A stretch of DNA of 64,000 nt, from contig CM019215.1 of the NCBI GenBank assembly GCA_009741485.1, positions 83,013,564-83,077,563 of the forward strand, read 5' to 3'. The position numbers and the translations under genes are program-made. The DNA comes from Malurus cyaneus samueli (lineage: Eukaryota > Chordata > Aves > Passeriformes > Maluridae). The notes under the pieces were generated by a model, which did not search any database, was not told where the DNA came from, and worked only from the letters and a program-made list of their open reading frames with translations. The stretch's first letter is position 1. The number at the start of each line of letters is the position of its first letter. Below, one piece after another: positions 1 through 11,571 of this stretch.

Positions 1-1515
1 TAGACTGGTGATTGCTGTTACACGGTTATAGTGCTGTAAAGATTTGTGCACACATACATGTACATGTAGTGGGAAAAGAAGGCAAGCTGAGACTTTCTTG
101 CTTTCAAGCTCTTCTAGATTGTGTGAGACTTTATGAAGAATTTATACCATAAAGTAATTCTTTTTCTCATGCTGCAGTTTTAAACATAGCCCAGCATGCC
201 CCTCGCATGCTGTACTGTGCCATTCTGCATAGATGTACCCAGGATTTTGCCATCAGTGCAGTAAGCAATTTCCCCTGGCAGTTCTGCACTTCCAGGACCT
301 CCTAGTGTGCCTAAAATTTCTTATTTAGTGTGTTATTCTCCTTAGGCTCTCCATGAGACAACAAAAGTTCATTTAATTGGAGGTTAAAAAAAGGGGTTTT
401 CTCTTGAGTAACGTGCTTTTAAGGGATGATCAGAGAGATGTCAGTTTAGTTTTGCACTTAAATGTCTCTGGCCATGATTGTGGCAGAACAGATCCACATA
501 ACAGAGTTTAAACATGTAAGCATGGGTGTCATCTCTGTGTTTTTATGATCTTTTTGTAACAAGCCATTTGTCTTGTGGAATGCATTCACATGTTAAGGGA
601 ACAATCAATTCAAGAAATCCGTGAAAGCTGCAGGCTTTGGGCATGGGTAATAGTTGCTGAATTGGTTAATGCGAACTCTTTTGGAAGGGTAAACTTTGCT
701 GGGTTTGTGATGGTGTGTACACATTTATAAAGATGATATGACTTACTGGTTTTGGTAATTCTGGCAATAGTCATGCCCAGAAAATGCTCTTATTTCAGGA
801 AAACATGTTCTAGCATGTGTTTTAAAGTATTTGCTTTTGAGGAGCTTAATAATTTCAGTTTGACAAGGATTTCAAAGGAGAAAGAAAAAGAAAAAAAAAT
901 CCCTGAAATTAAATGACCCAAATTCTCAACCATCAAATAAAATGTGAAAATGGCTTTTATTCTGTAGTTTAAATATAAGGTGTTCAAGGGATGTTTTTGA
1001 AGACTTGGTAGGTCAGACGAGGCAGAATTATTACTGCTTTCAGAAGCCTTGTGGAAGGAGTGCCTGAGCAAGAGGGTTGCCAGCATGACAAGGTGCTACA
1101 GAGGCATGCTGGCTTGCAGAGTATGCCACGCTTGCACTATTTTTTAAAAAAATGCTTTTCCTTCCCTATCTCCAAAATCGTTCAAATTCAGTGACTGTGG
1201 TTAGGTTATTTTGGAAAGACATCCCCAGGCACTTTTTAATGTAACTTGGGAAGGGAATCAAGAGATGGGAGTTCTCAACCAGCATTTGTAAGCAAGCAAT
1301 TTTAAGATATACTGCTTCGTAGTCTAAAATTAACTAAAGAGAGTCTGTAGTATTATTAGGTCAGTATATGAATCTGGAGAAATCAAAATAAATGCTTGTT
1401 ACCCAGTCTATCACTACAAGCTTTTTTCTTCCCTTTTTTGACATCTCAAGCAGTCCAAATCTCCCAGGCCTATTCAATGTGTTTCTAACATTTTCCTATA
1501 TCTTACTCTTCCCAG
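1..1515 (+). other. GMDS: GMDS intron 1, 3' end (partial)
   Basis: Non-coding sequence upstream of the first visible exon. It ends in a pyrimidine-rich stretch and a CAG acceptor at 1513-1515. It contains an A-rich purine run near 876-900 and an 8-bp hairpin (CAGCATGC, loop CCCTC, GCATGCTG) at 192-212. I recognise no transposon and no conserved gene. The GMDS promoter and first exon, which carries the start codon and the beginning of the glycine-rich motif, lie upstream of this window. Confidence 0.85.
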
Positions 1516-1560
1516 GATGGATCCTACTTGGCTGAGTTCCTGTTGGAAAAAGGCTATGAG
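1516..1560 (+). CDS. GMDS: GMDS exon (probable exon 2), GDP-mannose 4,6-dehydratase, partial
   Basis: This 45-nt exon reads DGSYLAEFLLEKGYE in phase 0 and matches vertebrate GDP-mannose 4,6-dehydratase at about residues 35-49 of the human protein. The enzyme is a cytosolic, NADP-dependent, extended short-chain dehydrogenase/reductase. It converts GDP-mannose to GDP-4-keto-6-deoxymannose, the first step of de novo GDP-fucose synthesis. The leading DG completes the Rossmann glycine motif (TGITGQ-DG), whose first part is in the upstream exon. The following residues form the first helix of the nucleotide-binding fold. The acceptor is TCTTCCCAG and the donor is GAG|GTGAGT, a near-consensus site. 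The exon is far too short to be found as an open frame and was recognised by peptide similarity and splice sites. Confidence 0.95.
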
Positions 1561-2916
1561 GTGAGTGACTCAGTGACTGGCTGCGGGCTGATGGAGTCGT
1601 TTGGATGCTGCAGCCCCAGCCCGCTTCCTCTGCTTCTGTCTTTCTCTGTGTATATTTTCCACTCCAGTCCTAGATAACAAATCAAAACTCTGGAGAGGAA
1701 TGTGCAACATGGCCTGTAATCATGCCAGGTTATTGTACTATTTATCATCTAATGTCCACTGGTGGATTCCCTCCTCTCCTCGGGGTATAGCTGCTTTGCA
1801 TGTTTCCCGCCAACTCAGATAAGCGGCGACCTGTGTGAGCCAAAACTGTAAGGAATTAGGGAATAATTTATGGAGCAATGTACCACATAAAGGAATAAGC
1901 ATCTCTTGTTTGTTCTCTTTCCCCACCTCTCTCTCCACAGGAAAGGCCCTTTTATTTTGGCAGTAATATTTCAGCAATGAAAACCTTGCATTTTGCTTTC
2001 ACTGTTTAAAAAGGAAAAGAAAAAAACCCTAAAACAAAAACCAAACAACAAACCCAAAACAAATTGTACTTTGGTTCAGTTATATTCAACCTTTTTTCTT
2101 GGATTAATTATTGCTTAGCACATTTGCTTACGTTTTCCTTGAAATAAATAGTCTGATTCCTTCTTGCTGCCTAGTTTCCCCTGGCAAAAATCACATTTCT
2201 TGTGGTCCAGCACAGCAACAATCACATTGCTGCTATTGTTATTTTGTGATTTGTTGGGTTTGAACTGATGTGGGCATAAATGTAAGAATAGTTGCCTTCT
2301 CGGTCATGAAAGATGCTTCCAAAATGTGACAATGGAAGGAAATGGAGTGGTCAATTTAATCTCCCCATAATGAAATATTTCCTGGGGTTTTAGTAAAAGT
2401 TTTGTTTCAATATGGAGTTTTATTAATTCTGTTGTAATACTATAATACATAGCTAAGTGAGAAATCTCTTCTCAGCCAATCTGTTCTTTCAATGCTTTCA
2501 TACCAGGTTAATCTTGTCTTGCTTATTCCATCATTTCTTTTGCTTTATTTATTGATTTGCTTATTGATGTTGGGTTTTCAGCATTGTAAGTTGGTTACTT
2601 TTTGCTATTTCCCCATTCTGTTTGGGAATGAGAGGTATAATTGTGGTTGCTTCTGCTGCTTTGAAGGCAAAAACACATATTCTCTCCTAGTTTGCAATAA
2701 AGGTGGAAACTGCTAACAGTAAATTAAATATAACCCTTTCAACAATACAAAGGTTACTATAATTGGGTAAAGGTTTTTTCTTCTGTTGTTCAGCTGTTCA
2801 TCAATTTCTTGCAATTGTTTCATATGTTCTCAGTTAAAGACCTCTGTTCCTGAATAACTGAACACAGGAGTGCATGACTGATAACTGATTGCCTCCTTGA
2901 GATGCTTCATTTGACC

Positions 2917-2934
2917 TTTTTTTTTTTTTTTTTT
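2917..2934. repeat. poly(T) run, 18 nt
   Basis: An uninterrupted run of 18 T in intron 2. It is low-complexity sequence and has no recognisable retroposon attached. Confidence 0.9.
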
Positions 2935-3520
2935 GTAAATTTCAATGTGTTTGAAGATATGGTTCTGTTGAGAAAAATCCACTGATACATTCTTGACTAG
3001 ATTAACTAGTTTGCACACATTTTGGCTTGTCATACAGTTTGCATTTCACCTGTCCCATGCAGACAAAGGTACCTTTCATCAGTTTTCTTATGGCAACATT
3101 GCTGTCATGGATTAAGCATTTGGCAGGTTTTCTTGCTCTTGGATGTGCATACCTGAATAAGGAGTGGGAGGAAAGGAAAAAAAAAAAGCAAAGGGAAAAA
3201 AAAGCAGGGTTCACATGTTTTCTTGTTATCACTGGATGTAGCAGGCTCTCTGGATTTGTCTGTTTACTGAATCTTTTGAAGTCCTGGGATGAACACTTTT
3301 AGCACATCTCATTGGTCAAAAATGTGTATCAAAGTCATTGGCAGACACAAAGCTCTTGTGAGTCCAATCTTTCATCAAGCTTTGAGCTGACAAGATTTGA
3401 CTTATTGGTCAGTCGTTCAGATGAACGTGAATTCCAGCATGACTTAATTTGGAGATAACTGAGTGCTCAAGATGTCTCTCATCAGAACTTTAAGCGACAA
3501 AATTTAACTTTGCTAGGAGA

Positions 3521-3755
3521 ATCTCAGAATCATTTAGGTTGGACAAGACGTCCAGGATCATTCAGACCAACTGTTAACCCAGCACAGCCAAGTCCATCCC
3601 TAAACTGTGTCCCTAATTGCCAGATCTGTTTGTCAGGCAAGTACCTACAGGGCTGGTGACTCAGCCACTTTTCTGGGCAGCCTGTTCCAGTTCTTGACAA
3701 CACTTTCCATTAAGAATTTTTTCCCTAATATTTAATCTATGCCTCCCCTGTTGTA
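3521..3755 (-). mobile_element. CR1 LINE fragment (3' end), minus strand
   Basis: The plus strand reads AATCATTTAGGTTGGACAAG, followed by GACTCAGCCACTTTTCTGGG and CAGCCTGTTCCAGT, with AATATTTAATCTATGCCTCCC near the end. This is the familiar complement of the avian CR1 3' region, so the element lies on the minus strand. It is only a few hundred bases long, as most 5'-truncated CR1 copies are, and its divergence from the remembered consensus suggests an old insertion. Both ends are approximate. Confidence 0.85.
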
Positions 3756-4957
3756 GAGCACCTCAGTTAGCTTCCTTTAGAATAATTAGTTACTTTAAAA
3801 CTGCACAGTCTGATATTTTGCTCAGCAAAATGGTAGTTCATTTGAGTACTCAAAATATTTTCTGTATCATTTGTGAAAGTTATGAAAGCACTTTTTTTGG
3901 AAAGTGTTTCTCTGTAAAATTGATGTCCCTATAAATTATCCACACAATCTAAAAGAATCATTTTGAAAGGGCTCTTAATTACAAGTTTTTTGAAATGTAT
4001 CTTCATAAATTCATTATTTGATGGAAATTTCTTTTAAGAAGGCACATTTCTCAGTGCATGATTGATCCAGATCCAAATATTTTATTCAGTGGTGCCAAGT
4101 TTAGAGTTTGAATTGTAGAACATGGTATATTGTGAGTGATGTGACAGGACACATGAAAGATTTTCTACAAGGAAATTGGCATCATAAATTTGACTTGTAA
4201 GTTGTAAAGATGAAGTTATTGAGCTCTTTTTAGAAATCTTACCACCAGAATGTAATTCTTAAATCAGGAACTTGGTCTCAGTCTGCAGCTGTGTACACTT
4301 TTTTACTTGGTTAAATTTTGGGCTTCAGATTAAATAAAAAACATTTTCTTTGTCAAGAGCCATAACTTGTGTTATATGTAAATCAAAAATCTTCATGCTA
4401 AACCAATACCCCAAAACTGCCTGTTCCTGCTGCTGTTTTCTCACAAGTTAGCATCAAGTGAGAGAGTAAAGGGATGGCCTGACCAAAGGAAGTCTAGGAT
4501 GTATCAAAGTATAAGGGATCACTTTCACAAATAAAAGGCAGGGAGAAGTGTAGGACAGTCAGATGCTTAAGCTTGATTTCATTTGTGCAAGCCCAACTTC
4601 TGTAACTGGTAACCAAAAGCTAACACGAATTTTGGCAGCAACCATCATGAGGCTGCCTTATAGGACGGGAGGAAACAGGGTCACTGTTTGAACAATTTCT
4701 CTAATATATTAGACACAAACGCTCTTTTCTTTAATGTTAGTCAGAACCAGTGTAGCTTTTTTACCAGCTTATTTATCGTGGCAGGTTAAAGGAAATTCCC
4801 AACCTGGGTTTCAGCCTTAGGCTTGTGTGTGTCACTTGTAACCCACTGGAGAATGGTGACTCATGAGGTCCACAAAAGAGCACTGACTGTTCTGGCTGTT
4901 CGTCCAACACCCCAGAAAGTGAATGACAGCTCATTTTTAAAATACATTTGGGCCTTG

Positions 4958-5080
4958 CAGCTGCTGCTCTTTCTTTTCCTTGTCTCCCCCATTTCTCCTG
5001 TTCTCTCCTCTTGCCCACTCTGTCCTCTCCATAGCCCCATCTTCTGCTGCTGCTTTTTCTATGCTTGTCTCTGCCTCCAG
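4958..5080 (+). other. Polypyrimidine tract with cryptic 3' splice site in intron 2
   Basis: About 120 nt made mostly of C and T on the GMDS sense strand, ending CTCTGCCTCCAG at 5080. It lies 400 nt upstream of the real exon 3 acceptor and looks at least as strong as that site. A TAG stop follows immediately, so any exon using this acceptor would not extend the protein in that frame. It could be an unused acceptor, a binding site for polypyrimidine-tract proteins, or simply biased sequence. Confidence 0.55.
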
Positions 5081-5480
5081 TAGAACTTCTCTACAACCAG
5101 GGAACAGTGGTTTTCTTGGCATTCACATATTGCTTCTCCAATCCAGTAAAGTTGTCAAGTCTCACTAGGCTGTGGTGCTCTGGTGCAATTTGGTGTGTTT
5201 TCTGTACTGTGTGTGATGTTTGGGCTTCTAGCAGTGTCAACAAGGGAGAAGGGGAAACCACCCAAGGGTGCTAAAGTAAATTTAACAGCATCTGACCTAA
5301 TCTCCCTGTATAATTTTCATGAATTGGATAGCTATCCATCTTTAGGAATAGAGATGAGCTCTGATAACCTGATAAAAGGATTAGGCCCATGTACGTGAAA
5401 GTTTTGAGTAATGGTAATGAATGTTTTCCTCTTAATATTTGCCACTTTTCTTTTGTATTTTTTCTATGTTCAATCCCCAG

Positions 5481-5568
5481 GTGCATGGCATCGTTCGTCG
5501 CTCTAGCTCCTTCAATACAGGCCGGATTGAGCATCTCTATAAGAATCCGCAGGCTCACATTGAAGGAA
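5481..5568 (+). CDS. GMDS: GMDS exon (probable exon 3), GDP-mannose 4,6-dehydratase, partial
   Basis: This 88-nt exon encodes [18 protein letters not shown], then [11 protein letters not shown], plus the first base of an Asn codon completed by the next exon. That corresponds to about residues 50-79 of the human enzyme. The sequence follows the second beta strand of the Rossmann fold. The RRSS motif is the part of this family that contacts the 2'-phosphate of NADP, which fits NADP rather than NAD as cofactor. The acceptor is a long pyrimidine tract ending AATCCCCAG, and the donor is GGAA|GTAAGA. The exon joins exon 2 in phase 0 and ends in phase 1. I see no frame disruption. Confidence 0.96.
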
Positions 5569-8500
5569 GTAAGACTGCTTTTGTATTTAAAGTGGTCTAT
5601 GTTATATTTAGTCTGTGCTGTGTGTTTGGTGGAGAAAGATCCCTGGGAGCAGGAAGGGAATAGAGTTTTCTCTGCTAGTGTTGGCTAGCTGCTTTATCTC
5701 AGAAACAAATGTGACCATTTTGCTCTGAAGAAGGTATGGCATGAAGTGTGGATACGCTTGTGAGTTTTGAGTGGAAAATATGAGAGGGACTCAAGAAAGC
5801 ACTTGGTGTAGAAATGCTGCCACACTTCACACATAGCTGGGTGGTAGCAGCTAGAAAATGGCTGGGCCTCCAAAATGCTGTGTGAGGTTAAGAATACTGA
5901 GATATTAGAATAGTAAAACATGGGAGCTTTGAGGCATTTATTTTAACTAAACTTCACTTGTGTTTCCTCATGAGCTCCATAATGTCCTATGGAGATAAAA
6001 GCTTGGAAACAACCTGTGTGAGAGCATGAATAAGATATGATCGCTTCTTATGGATGATAGGAAGAATGAATTTTGGGACCTCTAAATTTCTGCACCTGAG
6101 GAAGGGAGTACCTGCTTTACCTGAAGGAAGGGCATTGCTCTTGGAAATTTGCTGACAATTTACTGTATTCTCTGTTACTAATGATGATTTGGAAAGCTGA
6201 AATTATTAAGTTTACACATTGCAAAAATAGTTTATTTTATCTTAAAGGAGGTTAACTAGTCACTTAAAGAGAAACAGATCAAATGTTGGATAGCTCCAGT
6301 TCAGCAGAAGGATTAAGAACTTTAAGAAGCGCATAGTTCTGCATGTCTATTTTATAGTCTATTTTGTAGAGTTGTGCAAACTGATGCTGTGCTAAATAGT
6401 CCACTCTGAGGTAAAATATCTACATGGTGTAAATAAATCACATCTTTGAAATCTGCTTCACACCATGGTTAAACAAAGCCTAATATTATCAAGTTTAATG
6501 TATAGTGCAATTTATATATTTGACTTGGTCTTTGCTTGTGATTTTTTTTTTTAATTCTTCATTTCTGACATGGTATTGCAGTGATTAGTTGCTACTTACT
6601 GTATATTGATCATTAAAATATCTGCTTAAGAGAGGGGTAAAATTGAATGAAGTATCTTTATGAAGAATACTGAAACCTGTTTTTCTGTCAAGAACAGTGT
6701 AAGAACTGTTTTCCATGACTTGCATTCTTGTCTCACAAAGGTAGAGTGAAGAAAATGAAATCAAACAGGAACCTGTGCATTGTGAGGACCATCTTGTGAA
6801 TATGAAAAGTGATTTGAGAAGACAATGTAGATCATGATAAATATATATACAAACATTTAAGGAAAGGGATGGAGGAAAAAAAGAGAAAACAGACGTTAAT
6901 TTTTTTGTCCCACTTCTTATCTCATTTTCCTTTAACTGAAGAATGCAGCCATATGAATTGGAGGACGAGAAGGAATTGGATTTGGAACCTCAGGAAAGGC
7001 TGCTCCATGGAAACTGTTTAGAAACAATGGGTTTCCAGGCAGTACTGGAGGAAGCAAAGAAGCAACAGTGGTTGATGCGAGCAAACCCTAATTTTATCTT
7101 TGCCTTGCATGTTTTTCTCATGAGGAATCAATTGCATGTTGCAAGATGTTGCTCTTCATAGACAGTGAACGTCTTTGTAGGAAAAAGGTAGGGAACACAG
7201 GAAGGAAGACAAGGTGTATCCTTCAGCAAGCTCTCCAGCTGTTGCTTGCTAAGGAGATTTTTAGATTGGTTAATATTACTAAAGCCCAAAGGTTCTGACA
7301 TTTGATCTGTCTTTATGAATCTGTGCACTAAATAAATCCCATTTCTAGAAAGTCTTTCCACTTAGCCTTCACTCTTAAAAGATCTCTTTTTCATGGGTCA
7401 GGAGGTGAATATAGCTTCATTCCCCACTCCCCTTCAGAAAAGCCATTTGGACCAGAAGCTTTGAAGATTTGATGATGGACCAAAATAAGCACTCCCCTTG
7501 AGAGCATTAAATTTTTGTCTCTGGTTGCTTGGGTCAGCCCAGCTGGCAGCCCACCTTCCCCTGGGAAGCTCTGAAATTGCTCTCTGGCCTGGGGATGGTG
7601 GCAGGACTGCATGTCTTTCATGGAGGAGGAGGAACACAGGCTCTCTGGCATCTCTCTCCTACCTAGCATTACCTGTTAGCCACCGCTTCAGCTGGATCTG
7701 AAGTCTCTTCAGAATGTTCTTTTCAAGGGATGTGGTTGTAAAAACAAATTTCAAGAACATACCATAGTTGTATTACTTTACCAGCTGGAAGAACCTCATG
7801 CACATGTTTTATGGGAATGTACAAGGCTGAACGTCTGAGAACTGTGTCATCTGTTAACTTCCATGCTGTTTTAAACTGTTTGAAAAACAAAAAAACAAAC
7901 AAACAAAAAAAAAACCCCAAAAAAACCAAAACCAACAAAAAAACCCCTAAAAAATCCAAGCCTAAACCAGCATAGATAATAATTACATTCACATATCTCA
8001 ACTGCGGTTAAAAAATGTACTGTGGATTCATATCTCTTGTAATAAGCCTGGTATTTCAGGACTACAAAAAAGAAATTCAAGTATATTATATTTGTAGTGG
8101 TGACCATCAGATGGGAAGACTGCTTAACTACTCTAACATAGGAATTTCTGGAGATAAGGCAATATAGACGTAAATTTGTTAAGGTCATAAATGTCAAATT
8201 ATTGTAAATATATATATAATATGGTAAATGGAACATAAACAGCTAATTCATCAATATTTATAACTTTTTATAGGAAAGATCTGTAAACAGCAGTGTGGTT
8301 GATTTTTTTTTTTTTAAATAAAAGGAAAAATGAGATCTCTGTGAATTTCACTTTCGCAATATCTTCTCAACTGGTCAGGGTCTGCAAACAAGGACAACTT
8401 GATAAGTCATTGCAACTTGGTCTTTAAATTTTGACAGGAGCTCTTGCCTACTTTTTTACACACAAATTAGAAAGAAACTGAAGTCTGGCAGGGATAAATA

Positions 8501-9162
8501 ACATCTGTATCTAACTACTTTTGAGATTTTTATGTGTAGTATCACAAAGCATTGACAGTTAAATTGTTCTTTTAAATCCCCTTCCTTTGTCTATCTGTAT
8601 TTTTTTTAAACAATAGTAACAAATGCAGCAGGCTGTACTGTAATGCTTTCTAAATGCTTCTCTAATAGATATCTTGCACGTTTTTGTTGTGTTGTGAAAT
8701 TACTCACAGCGAGACACTTAAACATGCACATTTTGGGAAGGAAAAAAAGCCATTGATTGTATGCTTAAGAAGTTATTAAAATATTTTTGAGTGAAACATT
8801 AGAAGCCCAAACTAAAAAGTGCCTTTTTTTTGACTGGAATTCTGTATCTGACATTGAACTTATTTATACAACCTGGGAAAATGATGTGTAAGCTATTAAA
8901 CAAATGATATAAATGTTGCTAGATATATGAGAGTATTGGAAAAAGAATCAGAAATGGTATTCATTATTCCTATGGGGAAATGTATTTTGTGTTTTAAGTG
9001 GGGAGGAGGAGGTGCCGTGGCAAAATCGAGTTTAGCTGGTCATCTCTTGACTTTTTCCAATAAATGTTTACTCAGAGCTTAACCTGAAATGGGATATGGA
9101 CTAAGAAAGCAATATTGTATTGAGATTAAAGTGTATTAACTCTGTGTTCTTAAACTCTGAAG
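5569..9162 (+). other. GMDS: GMDS intron 3
   Basis: A complete intron of 3,594 bp from GTAAGA to CTCTGAAG. The acceptor has an unusually poor pyrimidine tract. A strong branch-point match, TATTAAC at 9134-9140, lies about 24 nt upstream of the exon and probably compensates. Also present are a 12-bp tandem duplication (TCTATTTTATAG/TCTATTTTGTAG) near 6345-6368 and an A/C-rich low-complexity tract at about 7884-7952. I recognise no transposon in it. Confidence 0.9.
7884..7952. repeat. A/C-rich low-complexity tract
   Basis: Runs of AAAC and AACCCC with almost no G or T on the plus strand, in intron 3. The open frames on the opposite strand here (poly-Phe/Leu/Gly) are products of the composition. 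The tract resembles the larger one at 25486-25699. Confidence 0.85.
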
Positions 9163-9272
9163 ACATGAAGCTGCACTATGGAGATCTCACAGACAGCACC
9201 TGCCTGGTGAAGATCATTAATGAAGTCAAACCCTCTGAGATTTACAACCTGGGAGCTCAGAGCCATGTCAAA
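9163..9272 (+). CDS. GMDS: GMDS exon (probable exon 4), GDP-mannose 4,6-dehydratase, partial
   Basis: This 110-nt exon starts with AC, completing the split Asn codon (A|AC). It then encodes [28 protein letters not shown] and LGAQSHVK, about residues 79-115 of the human protein. LHYGDLTD is the conserved strand and Asp that lie against the adenine of the cofactor. NLGAQSHV is a hallmark of GDP-mannose dehydratases near the cofactor pocket. The only difference from the human sequence as I remember it is Ser in place of Thr in KPTEIYN, a conservative change. The donor is AAA|GTGAGT. The exon ends in phase 0. The next exon, expected to begin ISFDLAEYTADVDG, was not found in this window. Confidence 0.96.
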
Positions 9273-10777
9273 GTGAGTAACCTCTAGCATTGAGAATTGT
9301 CAATGTGTTGTGGTGGTAGTGGTGCTGGTGTTTGTATATTACCTTGATTATTTTAACATTTAATTTTGACAACTGCTGACTTCATCAGGTAAACACTGCC
9401 TTCGGTCAAGACAGTCGTATTTGCTCTGGTGCTGAATTACTGCATGAGTTTGCTACTGAATATATATTAAGATGTCAGAAAAAAAGAGGTTAAATTGTCA
9501 TTGTCAACAAAATCCATGTGTTTAAAAATCTGTTTTTTCTGCCACATGAAACACCTTTAGTTTTGCTGCTGATCAGTCCTAGCTGAGAAATGATACAGTG
9601 TTCTTAGGCCAAGCAGTATCTAAAGCAACGTTATTTGGTTTGTTTATAATCAATACATTTATCAGAATGCGTCACTTTTAGAAAGGCTTCACCTATACCA
9701 GTTTTCATGTAGGTGATATTCTTTGAAATATTGACCTACAAACAAAGAAAACAGCTCTGCTGCTACTTGCAATATCACAATACTTTTGGGGTTTTGGTTA
9801 CAAAAAATCAGGTTAGAGAAACTGGAATAAAAAGGGCTCATTAAAAACTGGTAATTTGACCCTAGCAAGTACTGCTGCATGAAAGGGTGAGCAAATGAGG
9901 CCATAACTTTGTAGTTTACATTTATTCAGCTACATTAATGAAAAGCTCAGTTTACTAACAAGTAACCACTATTTACTTGCAATATCCTCTTTCATACTTC
10001 ATGATTCCAAACCAAAGCTGATGTTCAGGAATCAAATTGTCATTAAAATAAATTGCGTGTCAGACAAATGTCCCATCCTTACTGTATGCAAAGTGTAAGC
10101 ATTCTAAAGTGATAATATTCCCTGGCTTTTCTTGGAGTGAGAAGTGAAGGAGCATTTAATCCTCATGAAAATCAGTTTGGCTTTAGTTTTCTGAGTAAGC
10201 CTTCCCACAAAGAGCGGGGTGTTGTTCCTATCACTCTGTAAGCCTTGAAACGCAGCAAGAGGAAATCACATTGAAAGACTGCAGTTATTGACAACACAAA
10301 CAACAGAATACTGACATGAAATGAGAATAATTTTGCTTTTAATTTGCTGGCATGTTTGATTTATCCCGTTTGCTCTGTGTTGAACATGGATCTGGTTTAT
10401 TAGCTCATATACAGCAGGGCTACACAAGTCCAAGGGCAGCCTTGGACCAGCAGATAATTGAACTGCTGCTTTGCAGAGTGAAATATCAGCCATAAAACTA
10501 TGCTGGGTGTTTGCAGTCCACAGGTAGATGTCCTAGCATCCTTTTCTTGAATTAGTTCACTGCATAGCAATCTCTGTGGAAATTACCTGTCTCACTTAGT
10601 TTAGGACTAGAATGTTAGCACTTTGTCATCCATCTCCATGTGCCTGCTGCAGCTGCCAACAGCTTGATGACAGCACTGGGAGGGTGTGAAAGGGTAATAA
10701 TGGTGATGCTGCTACTATAGATTCTTGGATGATTCTGCCATGGGATATGGGAAAGATTATTCCTCAAATGTCTCACT

Positions 10778-10918
10778 GCATGATTAGCTCATTTGGTTAG
10801 AGCAGGGGTCTAATAATGCCAAGTTTGGGGGTTTGATTCCCATATGGGCCATTCACTTAAAAGCTGGACTTGATCATCTTTCTGGGTCCCTTCCAGCTCA
10901 AACTATTCTGTGATTCTG
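10778..10918 (+). mobile_element. tRNA-Ile/CR1 chimeric SINE (TguSINE1-like)
   Basis: Positions 10778-10851 resemble tRNA-Ile(AAT). They carry an A-box-like TTAGCTCATTTGGTTAGAGC, an anticodon region CTAATAATGCC, a B-box-like GGTTTGATTCC and a terminal GGGCCA. After this head come a short linker and a CR1-type 3' tail (GCTGGACTTGATCATCTTTC, then GGGTCCCTTCCAGCTCAAAC, ending ATTCTGTGATTCTG). A tRNA head with a CR1 tail is the structure of the passerine SINE family described from zebra finch, which moves using CR1 proteins. The acceptor stem no longer pairs, so this is not a working tRNA. The tRNA/CR1 fusion is clear; the exact family name is from memory. Confidence 0.85.
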
Positions 10919-11551
10919 AGCCAAAGCAGATCTGGCACTTAGTCTTGGTTTTTGGAAATCTAATGTGTCCTGGAGGACAATGAAAATGGTTCTATTAGAA
11001 GCGGGCATGGATATAGGAGGCCAATCCTTAGGCAATGTTAGCAGTCCTGCTGGAAGTCTAGATGAACTTCAAGGCGTGCTTGCTTCCTTGCATCTTCTGT
11101 TGTTGCAGTTGAGAAGGCAGGCACCCCAAGCCTGTTGACTGAGGTGGTTGGGGGACTCGACTGGGTTACTGGTAGGACTTGAAAACAATCCAGCAGTATT
11201 TACCATTTTTAAACAATTCCCAGTGTTGAAAGAGGGAGTAGAACTTGGCCATCTGTTCAGGTGAATGTCTTCACCAGAGACCTGAACAGCTGTTAGCATT
11301 AAACTGTGTTTATATAAACTTACTGGGCTTGCCTGTGTGCATCATGTTTGGGGAAGGAGGGAAAAGAACTTCTAATCTTAGCTTGCTTCACATTCTGGTC
11401 ACTTTGAACCAGTGACGTCTTCAGGATTTTTTTGGTGGTGTTTATATTGGCTTGTGTTTGTGCAGAATGAAGTTTTCTATCACTCTCACTTCCAGTTAGT
11501 TTATGTGAGCCATGCTGAAATGAAGGAAAATAAAATCATAGGAAGTTGGTC

Positions 11552-11571
11552 TGGTTTCCTGTAGGAAACCA
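11552..11571. repeat. 20-bp palindrome
   Basis: TGGTTTCCTGTAGGAAACCA has two 9-bp perfect complementary arms around a 2-nt centre (GT). It is a short isolated inverted repeat of unknown role in intron 4. It contains TTCC/GGAA cores in opposed orientation, which resemble paired ETS or STAT half-sites, but that is only motif similarity. Confidence 0.6.

Larger units (their letters stand above)
1561..5480 (+). other. GMDS: GMDS intron 2
   Basis: A complete intron of 3,920 bp, bounded by GTGAGT and CCCCAG. It contains an A-rich tract at about 2012-2060, a T18 run at 2917-2934, a CR1 fragment at about 3521-3755 and a pyrimidine-rich tract at about 4958-5080 that ends in a good cryptic acceptor. 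The remainder shows nothing I can identify. Confidence 0.9.

Noticed and set aside
7723..8236. Minus-strand open frames rich in Phe, Leu and Gly
   Set aside because: Direct translation of the A/C-rich tract at 7884-7952.
10778..10851. Functional tRNA-Ile gene
   Set aside because: The acceptor stem and several loop positions are mutated and a CR1 tail follows directly, so this is the head of a SINE.
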